Shown here: piece after piece, positions 43,193-51,311 of the stretch
Numbering within the stretch: position 1 is the stretch's first letter
Layout of the letters: every line of letters starts with the position of its first letter
Assembly (NCBI GenBank): GCA_025655555.1
Contig: JAHXIQ010000001.1
Span: 1-64,000, forward strand
Direction: 5' to 3'
Source of the DNA: Candidatus Thiodiazotropha sp. (ex Myrtea sp. 'scaly one' KF741663)
GTDB taxonomy: Bacteria; Pseudomonadota; Gammaproteobacteria; Chromatiales; Chromatiaceae
Length of the DNA: 64,000 nucleotides
The notes under the pieces: generated by a model
Databases searched by the model: none
Told to the model about the DNA's origin: nothing
Seen by the model: only the letters and a program-made list of their open reading frames with translations
Translations under genes and position numbers: made by a program

Positions 43193-45475
43193 ATGATTGA
43201 ACGCTTCTTTAGCCTCGTATTGAAGTACAACTATTCGGTTATTCTACTTTCTGTGGTTTTGATGCTCGCATTGGGAACCGGCATCAAGCATCTGCACTTC
43301 AGTAATGACTACAGAATGTTCTTCAGCGAAGAGAATCCCCAACTCCAGGCATTCGAACAGCTGCAGAACACCTATACAAAAAATGACAACGTACTTTTCG
43401 TACTTGCACCGAAGGATGGGATTGTCTTCAGCCGGGAGACCCTCTCGGCTGTGGCTGAGCTAACCAAAGCGGCCTGGCAGATCCCCCACTCCATCCGCGT
43501 TGACTCGATCACCAATTTCCAGCACACCTACGCCGAAGGTGATGACCTGATTGTGGAGGACCTGGTACTAAACCCGGAGACGCTCTCAGATGAAGCGTTA
43601 GCGGAGAAGCAGAAAACCGCTACCACCGATCCATTGCTGGCCAACCGCCTGATCTCACCAAGCGCACACACAACCGGTGTCAACGTCACCGTTCAGCTGC
43701 CGGGCAAGAAACTGACTGAGGTGCCGGAAGTTGCAGAAGCCGCCCAGGCCCTGGTCAGTAAGATTGAGACGGCACACCCCGACATCAAGATCCACCTGAC
43801 CGGTATGATCATGATGAACAACGCCTTTCCCACCGCCTCCCTGGGCGATATGACGACCCTCTATCCCCTGATGTTCGCTGCGGTGATCCTGGTACTGGTC
43901 CTCATGCTGCGGTCAATCCCCGGCACACTCTCTACGATGATCATTATCATCCTGATGATCATCGCCACCATGGGACTGACCGGTTGGCTTGGCATACAGA
44001 TGTCGCCGCCCACCACAACCGTGCCCATCGTCATTATGACCCTTGCCATTGCTGACTGCGTGCACGTATTGGTGAATTTCCTCCATGGCATGCGTCAGGG
44101 AGAGTCAAAACACCAGGCGATGATGGAGAGTCTGAGGATCAACCTTCAGCCAATCTTCCTCACCACACTGACAACCTCCATCGGGTTTCTCAGTCTCAAT
44201 TTCAGCGATGCTCCACCCTTCCGGGATCTGGGTAATATGGCTGCCATGGGTGTGGTACTGGCATTCATTCTCTCTGTCACCTTTCTGCCAGCCATGATGA
44301 TGGTACTTCCGGTCAAGGCCCTGAAAGGGGATACCCAGGGCAGCATCGCCATGCAACACCTGGCAGAATTCGTGGTAAAAAACAAAAAGGCATTGCTGTG
44401 GGGTATGGGTGCCCTGATTCTCTTTCTCATCGCCCAGATCCCCAACAACCGATTGGACGACCAGTTCGTCAAATACTTCGATGAGACCAATCTATTCCGT
44501 CAGGCCACTGACTTCACCACGGAAAACCTGACCGGGATCTACCTCATAGAGTACTCCCTGGAGAGCGGCGAAACAGGCGGTATCAGCGATCCTGGCTTCC
44601 TGCAAAATGTGGAGGCATTCGCCCAATGGTACCGTCAGCAGCCACACGTACTTCATGTCAACACCATTACCGACATCATGAAGCGGCTCAACCGCAATAT
44701 GCATGAAGATGACGATAGCTGGTACCGCTTACCGGACGAGCGGAATTTATCCGCCCAGTATCTGCTGCTCTACGAGTTCTCCCTGCCCTTCGGGCTGGAT
44801 CTGAACAATCAGATCAACGTGAAGAAGTCTGCCACGCGTTTTACCGTCACCCTGGAGAGCATCTCCACACAGCAACTTCTGGCGATAGAGGAGAGCGCCC
44901 AGGCGTGGCTGGCGCAAAATGCGCCCGGCATGCGTATAGAGGGTGCCAGTCCCAGTGTCATGTTTGCGCACATCGGCAATCGCAATATCGTCTCCATGCT
45001 CAAGGGCACTACCCTGGCACTGGTGGTGATCTCTCTCATTCTCGTTTTGGCATTACGATCACTGCGGATTGGCGGTCTTAGCCTGCTGCCCAATTTGGTG
45101 CCCATGGGGATGGCTTTCGGTATTTGGGGGCTATTGGTTGGCGAGGTGGGATTGGCCCTCTCTGTGGTCAGCGGCATGACCCTGGGTATCGTGGTCGACG
45201 ACACGGTCCACTTTCTGAGTAAATATCTCCGAGCCAGACGGGAAAAACAACTTAGCAGGGAAGATGCCGTTCGATATGCCTTCTCCACCGTAGGCACTGC
45301 ACTTTGGGTCACAACCCTGGTGCTGATGGTCGGTTTCGGTATCCTCGCTTTCTCACATTTTCAACTCAATGCCGGTATGGGGCTGTTGACCGCCATCACC
45401 CTGGGACTCGCCCTGGTTGCCGACTTTCTCTTTCTACCCCCGTTGCTGATCTATTTCGGAGGAAAAAAATCATGA
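43193..45475 (+). CDS. RND-superfamily (MMPL/HpnN-like) transporter
   Basis: Inner-membrane exporter of 760 residues with two repeats, each having one N-terminal TM helix, a large periplasmic loop and a block of five TM helices. The intramembrane Asp motif is present twice: TLAIADCVHVLVNFLHGMRQ and GIVVDDTVHFLSKYLRA. This belongs to the RND group that moves hydrophobic lipids, not the AcrB drug-efflux group. ATG 43193 has AAGGA nearby. The stop overlaps the start of the LolA-like gene (ATGA). With that gene and the following outer-membrane protein it forms a three-part export route under TetR. Confidence 0.9.
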   Translation: MIERFFSLVLKYNYSVILLSVVLMLALGTGIKHLHFSNDYRMFFSEENPQLQAFEQLQNTYTKNDNVLFVLAPKDGIVFSRETLSAVAELTKAAWQIPHSIRVDSITNFQHTYAEGDDLIVEDLVLNPETLSDEALAEKQKTATTDPLLANRLISPSAHTTGVNVTVQLPGKKLTEVPEVAEAAQALVSKIETAHPDIKIHLTGMIMMNNAFPTASLGDMTTLYPLMFAAVILVLVLMLRSIPGTLSTMIIIILMIIATMGLTGWLGIQMSPPTTTVPIVIMTLAIADCVHVLVNFLHGMRQGESKHQAMMESLRINLQPIFLTTLTTSIGFLSLNFSDAPPFRDLGNMAAMGVVLAFILSVTFLPAMMMVLPVKALKGDTQGSIAMQHLAEFVVKNKKALLWGMGALILFLIAQIPNNRLDDQFVKYFDETNLFRQATDFTTENLTGIYLIEYSLESGETGGISDPGFLQNVEAFAQWYRQQPHVLHVNTITDIMKRLNRNMHEDDDSWYRLPDERNLSAQYLLLYEFSLPFGLDLNNQINVKKSATRFTVTLESISTQQLLAIEESAQAWLAQNAPGMRIEGASPSVMFAHIGNRNIVSMLKGTTLALVVISLILVLALRSLRIGGLSLLPNLVPMGMAFGIWGLLVGEVGLALSVVSGMTLGIVVDDTVHFLSKYLRARREKQLSREDAVRYAFSTVGTALWVTTLVLMVGFGILAFSHFQLNAGMGLLTAITLGLALVADFLFLPPLLIYFGGKKS

Positions 45476-46251
45476 AGCCAATTGTTCTTTCACTATTGTT
45501 GATATTGATGCCGTTATTGGCACAGGCAATCACCCCCGAGGAGAGAGGCCTGGAAATCGCCCAGGAGATCGAACGCAGAGATACCGGCTTTCACGATTTC
45601 AAGGCAGCCATGACCATGTTACTGAAAAACAAACATGGTGAAGAGAGTTTGCGTGATATGCGCAATCAGACCCTGGAAGTCGAGAATGACGGAGACAAGA
45701 CACTGGTCATCTTCGACGAACCCCGTGACGTCAAGGGCACCGCACTTCTCAGTTTCTCCCACAAAACGGGCGACGATGACCAGTGGCTCTACCTGCCTGC
45801 GCTGAAACGGGTCAAACGCATCGCATCGCGTAACAAATCAGGCCCTTTCATGGGCAGTGAGTTTGCCTATGAGGATATCTCATCCCAGGAGGTGGAAAAA
45901 TACACCTACAAATTTATCGAGGAGAGCAGCTATGAAGGCAAGGCCAGCTTCCTCCTGGAGCGGTACCCGGTCGATCCCAATTCCGGCTATACCCGGCAGC
46001 AGGTCTGGGTTGATCAAGCGCAATTCATCCCACTCAAGATCAAATACTACGACCGTAAAAATACATTGTTGAAGACGCTGGTATTTCGTGGCTATCAGCA
46101 ATACCTCGATCAGTACTGGCGTGCCGATCAAATGTACATGGAGAATCACCAGACCGGCAAGAGTACCCTGCTGAGTTGGGAGAAATATAACTTCCGCTCG
46201 GGGCTGAGTGATGGAGACTTCAACAAGAACAGTCTCAAACGAGCCCGATAA
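45472..46251 (+). CDS. LolA-like outer-membrane lipoprotein-sorting protein
   Basis: Periplasmic protein of 259 residues with signal peptide MKPIVLSLLLILMPLLAQA. The mature part is of the LolA-like beta-barrel kind (PF17131): KTLVIFDEPRDVKGTALLSF, DDQWLYLPALKRVKRIAS and FMGSEFAYEDISS are typical. It would carry a hydrophobic cargo across the periplasm. It is coupled to the RND gene by a four-base overlap and followed by the outer-membrane protein gene. Cargo is unknown; lipids or lipoproteins are likely by family. Confidence 0.9.
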   Translation: MKPIVLSLLLILMPLLAQAITPEERGLEIAQEIERRDTGFHDFKAAMTMLLKNKHGEESLRDMRNQTLEVENDGDKTLVIFDEPRDVKGTALLSFSHKTGDDDQWLYLPALKRVKRIASRNKSGPFMGSEFAYEDISSQEVEKYTYKFIEESSYEGKASFLLERYPVDPNSGYTRQQVWVDQAQFIPLKIKYYDRKNTLLKTLVFRGYQQYLDQYWRADQMYMENHQTGKSTLLSWEKYNFRSGLSDGDFNKNSLKRAR

Positions 46252-46256
46252 ACACT

Positions 46257-46279
46257 GGGTGCGGCTTTGCCGCACCCTT
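46257..46279 (+). repeat. Hairpin between LolA-like and outer-membrane genes
   Basis: Perfect nine-pair stem GGGTGCGGC-TTT-GCCGCACCC followed by TT, five bases after the LolA-like stop. It is related to the REP-like palindromes at 5375 and 39841 and may act as a weak terminator or mRNA-protecting hairpin between two cistrons. Confidence 0.5.
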
Positions 46280-46315
46280 CCAATCCGCAATACCCTTCCC
46301 CAAGGAGTCTATAGA

Positions 46316-47494
46316 GTGAAAGTCTGGTTTTGTATCCTCCTGCTGTTGCCAGGATTCCTTTGCGCTGGAGAATGGAGCGGATACGTGGAGGGTCAGGGAC
46401 GCTATTTCCTGCAGGACCCACTTGACAGCGACCAACCTGACCATGCCTTGTCACTCGCTGTTCAACCCGAGTATTTCCAGCGCTGGGACAATGACAAACA
46501 GAGTTTGTTATTCATCCCCTTCGCCCGCTGGGACAGCGAAGATGATGAACGAAGTCATGCAGATATCCGTGAACTGATCTGGACCTATGCCGGTAACGGC
46601 TGGGAGAGCCGGGTAGGAGTCGGCAAGGTTTTCTGGGGTGTGACAGAAGCATTGCATCTGGTGGATATCATCAACCAGACCGATCTGGTTGAAAACCCCG
46701 ATGGGGAACAGAAACTCGGTCAGCCCATGCTGAAGCTCTCCCTCGAGCGGGATTGGGGTATCCTCGATTTCTACCTGCTTGCAGGATTCCGTGAACGAAC
46801 CTTTCCCGGTGAGGATGGGCGCCTGCGCACTCATCCACGGGTCGATACCGATCTGGCCGGTTATGAATCCGACAGGGAGGAACGACATCTCGACCTGGCC
46901 ATTCGATGGTCCCATTTCATCGGTGACTGGGACATCGGCCTCTCCCACTTCAACGGCACCAGTCGTGACCCCCTGTTCATGCCTTTATCAAATGGTGCGG
47001 GAGAAGTCGTACTGGCGCCCTTCTATGAACTCATGCGGCAGACCGGACTTGATCTCCAGGCCACCAAAGGCGACTGGCTCTGGAAGCTGGAGGCCATTCA
47101 CCGTAGTGCTGACAGCGGCAGCTACAATGCGGCCACAGGCGGTTTCGAATACACCCTAGTAGGAATTGGCGAGAGCGCCATGGACCTGGGTCTGCTGGCC
47201 GAATACCTTTATGACGATCGTCAGGACGCAGCCACCACTCCTTTTGAGAATGATCTTTTTCTCGCTTTCAGATTGACCGCCAACGATGTGGACGGCAGCG
47301 AGCTACTTGCTGGGATAATCAAAGATCTTGACAGCAGCGCCGCACTCTTCAATCTTGAAACAAGCCGTCGTATCGGTAACCTCTGGAAGGTAAGTGCCCA
47401 GGCGCGCCTTTGGTTCAATGTACCCGAAGACGATCCACTCTATCCTTTCCGTCAGGACGACTACGTTGAAATCAGTCTGTCCCGTTTTTTTTAG
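46316..47494 (+). CDS. Putative outer-membrane beta-barrel protein of the RND cassette
   Basis: Exported protein of 392 residues: signal peptide MKVWFCILLLLPGFLCAGEW, then repeated amphipathic strands with many aromatic ends and C-terminal RQDDYVEISLSRFF, a typical barrel terminus ending in Phe. The start is GTG 46316, with AAGGAG eight bases upstream. It resembles uncharacterised outer-membrane proteins found after RND/LolA-like genes. It may receive the cargo at the outer membrane; that is inference from context. Confidence 0.8.
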   Translation: MKVWFCILLLLPGFLCAGEWSGYVEGQGRYFLQDPLDSDQPDHALSLAVQPEYFQRWDNDKQSLLFIPFARWDSEDDERSHADIRELIWTYAGNGWESRVGVGKVFWGVTEALHLVDIINQTDLVENPDGEQKLGQPMLKLSLERDWGILDFYLLAGFRERTFPGEDGRLRTHPRVDTDLAGYESDREERHLDLAIRWSHFIGDWDIGLSHFNGTSRDPLFMPLSNGAGEVVLAPFYELMRQTGLDLQATKGDWLWKLEAIHRSADSGSYNAATGGFEYTLVGIGESAMDLGLLAEYLYDDRQDAATTPFENDLFLAFRLTANDVDGSELLAGIIKDLDSSAALFNLETSRRIGNLWKVSAQARLWFNVPEDDPLYPFRQDDYVEISLSRFF

Positions 47495-47937
47495 CCTAAA
47501 AGCAACCGCTATATACAGGTATCAAAAAAGCTCCACACGTGTCTTAGGCAAAACAGTAATGCTGCCAGTGAAATTATAATTTCCTTTTGGTCAACCTAAT
47601 AATATTAATCCGTATTTTAAAAACCACAAATATTTTATAATAATTACGTAGATGGCTTTGGAGGACAGACACTTGTCCCTTTTTGTTTGTAAACACTATA
47701 ATAAAATCATCTCATCATTATCGCTGGCGCTTAACAGAGAAAGAAACTGCCAACCTATTCAACTAACAGTAAAAGATAATATTTTTTCAGGCTAATCACC
47801 ACTCCATATCAAACATAAAATCTGTCACATGGACAAATACACTATTTAGCTCATCGAAGCACCCTAGCCAAATTTCTTGTAATTTCGCGAACTTTGTCAA
47901 ATCGGAGGAATTACCACTACTCGAGTAATATTATTAT
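47495..47937. other. A/T-rich intergenic region at the start of the accessory zone
   Basis: 443 bases without a gene. Composition becomes visibly more A/T-rich from here, which marks the border with the three-gene island. No repeat or terminator was recognised. Confidence 0.4.
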
Positions 47938-49131
47938 ATGATTCCTTCAAATTCACAGAATAAACAACAAGCATTGCCTGCCGCAGTAATCTATGGTGGC
48001 CTCTCACTTCTCCGTCCATTTAGAAAAACGAACATCTCTTGCCATGCATTGGCCCATTCAAAAAGTGACTTAATACGCTACTCCCGAAAAATCCACTCAT
48101 TTAAAGCATTACCCCCACTAAATAGTGATTCCGACGCCCTTATTCAAGCGCTAATTGATTCAAGTACAAAATTTAAGGTAAAGCCTGTACTTTACTACGG
48201 TAATGACCAAACCATGCGCTTCATATCGACGCATCGTGAGGTTTTGTCTGACCACTACCGCTTCCTCATGCCAACAGCAAAGTTAGTATCGAGTTGTAGT
48301 GAAAAAAATAGCTTTAATGAACTTATTAAAGACATTGATGTAACCTATCCGAAAAGCATTATCACCAATAGTCGATTGAGCGAGAGAGACCTGAACAGCT
48401 TCACACCTCCATTCGTTATCAAGCCAAACAAGACCTCAAATCAATCTGTAATCGCACAAATCACTGCGAACAAAACTCAGAAAGCTATTGTTGTAGAGAC
48501 AAAAAAAGAAGCATTACATGTTGCTTCTCTCTTAGAGAACAAAAACGTCCCCTTCATTCTTCAAGAAATCATCCAGGGAACTGAGGATAATATTTTCTCG
48601 TATCACGCATTTAATGACGAAAACTTTCAGCCGATTGGTTATTTTGTTGGACGAAAAGTTCGGACGTATCCTCATTTTGGTGGGCGCAGTACATGTGTGA
48701 CATTAGTTGACGATGATGAGGTGGTGGAAACCGGTCAGTTTATCTCTCAAAAACTCAACTTTTGCGGGCCACTAAAACTTGATTTCAAAAGAGACTCAAG
48801 GAGTGGAAAGCTCTATTTTCTCGAAGCCAACTTAAGGTTTACGCTTTGGAATCACTTGGCTGCAGAATGCGGAATCAATCTTCCATTGAGAGCATATCAG
48901 TACCTATGCGGATTCCCTATTGACCACGGCAATGAATACCAGACCGGCCGTCAGTGGATTGCCACAAACGACGACATTAGGTCATTTCTTGATATCAATA
49001 ACTCACCGACAGCAATGCTTCAATACGGAATCCAGCGTCTCAATTCATATTCACATGTGTTTTCGATTCAAGATCCCGTGCCCTATCTCATATCCCTGAA
49101 ACGCCGTTTAAAATCTCTTAGAAATCGCTAA
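47938..49131 (+). CDS. ATP-grasp enzyme
   Basis: Enzyme of 397 residues of the ATP-grasp type (carboxylate-amine/thiol ligases). The core shows FVIKPNKTSNQSVIAQI for the first Lys, FILQEIIQGTEDNIFSYHAF for the central strand, and LKLDFKRDSRSGKLYFLEAN for the Mg-binding Asp/Glu/Asn. The N-terminal domain (about 1-110; AVIYGGLSLLRPFRKTNISC) resembles the pre-ATP-grasp domain. The start at ATG 47938 has a poor ribosome site. It is followed after 10 bp by the phosphoesterase gene and is more A/T-rich than the rest of the window. The product is unknown. Confidence 0.85.
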   Translation: MIPSNSQNKQQALPAAVIYGGLSLLRPFRKTNISCHALAHSKSDLIRYSRKIHSFKALPPLNSDSDALIQALIDSSTKFKVKPVLYYGNDQTMRFISTHREVLSDHYRFLMPTAKLVSSCSEKNSFNELIKDIDVTYPKSIITNSRLSERDLNSFTPPFVIKPNKTSNQSVIAQITANKTQKAIVVETKKEALHVASLLENKNVPFILQEIIQGTEDNIFSYHAFNDENFQPIGYFVGRKVRTYPHFGGRSTCVTLVDDDEVVETGQFISQKLNFCGPLKLDFKRDSRSGKLYFLEANLRFTLWNHLAAECGINLPLRAYQYLCGFPIDHGNEYQTGRQWIATNDDIRSFLDINNSPTAMLQYGIQRLNSYSHVFSIQDPVPYLISLKRRLKSLRNR

Positions 49132-49141
49132 GGACAGGCTG

Positions 49142-49936
49142 ATGCGTTTTGCGATTATCGCTGACATACACTCACATACCGCTGCCCTGCAGGCCGTTAT
49201 CAAACATGCAAGAGCCAATTCAGCAGATAAAATATATTGTTGTGGAGATATTGTTGGATATCATGCATTACCAAACGAAACTATTGATTTAGTAAAATCA
49301 CATTCAATTATCTCAATTGCGGGCAATCACGATCTTGCGGTTACGAATAGCGAGATAGATCTATCCGACTTTTGGGAAGTTGCTGTAAAGGCTATAAACT
49401 GGACCAAGGGTGTGCTGACTGACAGCAACCAGGAGTATTTATCCAATCTTCCACGAACAACTTTCTTCAATGATGGATTCCTTTTGTTTCACGGTGCCAT
49501 TAGGGGAAAACCCTTCCCTGAGATGAGCCGAATACGCAATAAAGATGATGTGAAAATAGCTTTTACTGATATGTCACATCATTTTCCAAAGTGCCAGCTT
49601 GCTTTTTTTGGTCATACCCATGTTCCAGTCGTCTATGTGAACAATGGAGATCAGACTTTTGAATTACATAACGACCTGATAAAGTTAGAGCTTAATAAAT
49701 CAAATAGATATATTATTAATCCAGGAAGTATCTGCCTGTCTCGAGATGGCGATATGCGTTCATCTTACGTGATTTATGATTCTGGATCAGAGACTCTCCA
49801 TTTCTACCGAATATCATACAATAACGACAATGTGCTGAATTCCACGAAGCAAGCAGGGCTTTTACAACCACGGTATCAACGGATTGCACGAAGACTACTC
49901 AAACGAATGATAAAAAAAATTGGACTGGCCCGGTGA
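49142..49936 (+). CDS. Calcineurin-like metallophosphoesterase
   Basis: Dinuclear-metal phosphoesterase of 264 residues. All motifs are present: DIHSH at residue 8, CGDIVGYHA, GNHD, and FFGHTHVP near 160. The C-terminal tail is basic (RRLLKRMIKKIGLAR). It is related to the YfcE/MJ0936 group, which acts on small phosphoester or diester substrates. It lies between the ATP-grasp gene and the acetyltransferase gene and overlaps the latter by four bases (GTGA). Confidence 0.88.
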   Translation: MRFAIIADIHSHTAALQAVIKHARANSADKIYCCGDIVGYHALPNETIDLVKSHSIISIAGNHDLAVTNSEIDLSDFWEVAVKAINWTKGVLTDSNQEYLSNLPRTTFFNDGFLLFHGAIRGKPFPEMSRIRNKDDVKIAFTDMSHHFPKCQLAFFGHTHVPVVYVNNGDQTFELHNDLIKLELNKSNRYIINPGSICLSRDGDMRSSYVIYDSGSETLHFYRISYNNDNVLNSTKQAGLLQPRYQRIARRLLKRMIKKIGLAR

Positions 49937-51066
49937 AAAACACCTCCCAAGACAGCACAACACTAAGCGTTTCAGTAATCACTGATATTACTGAATTACG
50001 TGCACTAGAACCTGAATGGAATAACCTGCTAAAGCGGTCCAGCACTCAACAAATGTTTTTGAGCTGGGAATGGGTCGTCTCTTGGCTTAATGCTATCGAA
50101 AACAAAATAACACCTTACATAGTTATAGTCCGAGATAAATGCGGTCAATTATGTGGCTTAGCGCCTTTTTACTTTTGGCGATACAATCTTCTAAAATTCC
50201 CAATCGATGTATTACGGCCATTAGCAGACCATGCTACAGGATTAATGTATCCCAGCTGGATTGTTGACGAGGACAACCCCTCAGCAATCTCTACCGCCAT
50301 TGCTACTGAATTAGCAAACAGACGCAAAGACTTTGATCTCATATGGATGCCTCGTATGGCCTCGTGGAATCCAGGTGCGGATCATATAGAAAAAGGGTTT
50401 CAACATACCGGCCTCACAGTCAGGAAGCGCCCCACCTCATACTCATCAATCCAACTCCCAAGTACCGCCGATGAGTATAGAGGCATTCTCCCCAAGAGTG
50501 TCGCCAAGAATCTCCGATGGAGGCTAAACAAGATCCGCAAATCAGCGGGGACGATAGTAGAATGTGACAACACAACCGACCTTGATCAATTTATGCACGC
50601 CCTATTTGATCTACACGGCAAAAGATGGCAGCAAAAAGGCGAAACAGGCGTTTTCGTTCGTCGGCCGTTGGAAAAGCGTTTTTACGAGGAATTCCTACCA
50701 AAGGCCGCATCAACCGGCTGGCTACGCTTAAAAGCGATCAAGTCATCCAATACCTTCAAGGCAATTAAACTTGGCTACGCCTACGATAATACACTTCTTT
50801 CTGTGCAAGGCGGATACGATCCGGACTACATCAGTGGTGCTGCAAATGTGCTGTTATTCGATGTGATATGTGGCGCAATTGAAGAGGGGCTCGAAGTGTA
50901 TGATTTTTTGAGCACTCACACCAATCATAAAAATCAGTGGCGTGGTGAAGAGAGATTTGGTATCGACCTTTATGTGACTTCAAATTCACTTATTTCAAAG
51001 GCAATTTCTCAAGTAGGCATCTGGCCAACTGGCCGGTACTTACGCCCAAACGAAATTCAAACGTGA
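49933..51066 (+). CDS. CelD/BcsL-type GNAT acetyltransferase
   Basis: Protein of 377 residues of the FemAB-like GNAT group (Acetyltransf_6). The pattern FLSWEWVVSWLNAIENKITP near the N-terminus, LPKSVAKNLRWRLNKIRKS in the middle and FDLHGKRWQQKGETGVF fit this family, which acts in polysaccharide or lipid-peptide modification. It uses GTG 49933, coupled to the phosphoesterase gene. With the ATP-grasp and phosphoesterase it forms a compact three-gene unit, whose substrate is unknown. Confidence 0.82.
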   Translation: MKNTSQDSTTLSVSVITDITELRALEPEWNNLLKRSSTQQMFLSWEWVVSWLNAIENKITPYIVIVRDKCGQLCGLAPFYFWRYNLLKFPIDVLRPLADHATGLMYPSWIVDEDNPSAISTAIATELANRRKDFDLIWMPRMASWNPGADHIEKGFQHTGLTVRKRPTSYSSIQLPSTADEYRGILPKSVAKNLRWRLNKIRKSAGTIVECDNTTDLDQFMHALFDLHGKRWQQKGETGVFVRRPLEKRFYEEFLPKAASTGWLRLKAIKSSNTFKAIKLGYAYDNTLLSVQGGYDPDYISGAANVLLFDVICGAIEEGLEVYDFLSTHTNHKNQWRGEERFGIDLYVTSNSLISKAISQVGIWPTGRYLRPNEIQT

Positions 51067-51311
51067 TTGGTTCCATATCCACAGACTTCCACCTCAGCTT
51101 CCATCAGTTACTTTTTAAGGAAGCCTGAAAACCATTGACAGTTGTTATCGATACAGCATGTATCTGACCATTTCAGGTTCAGAATGATCACCCAACTCGA
51201 CCCAATTCAATGACCAAGCGAAATGTCTGATAGATAATCAGTGACTCACACCTATGCCAGACAAAATCAGCTTGATGTGAAATTTTGATTTTCTTTCATT
51301 AACAGTTAGTT

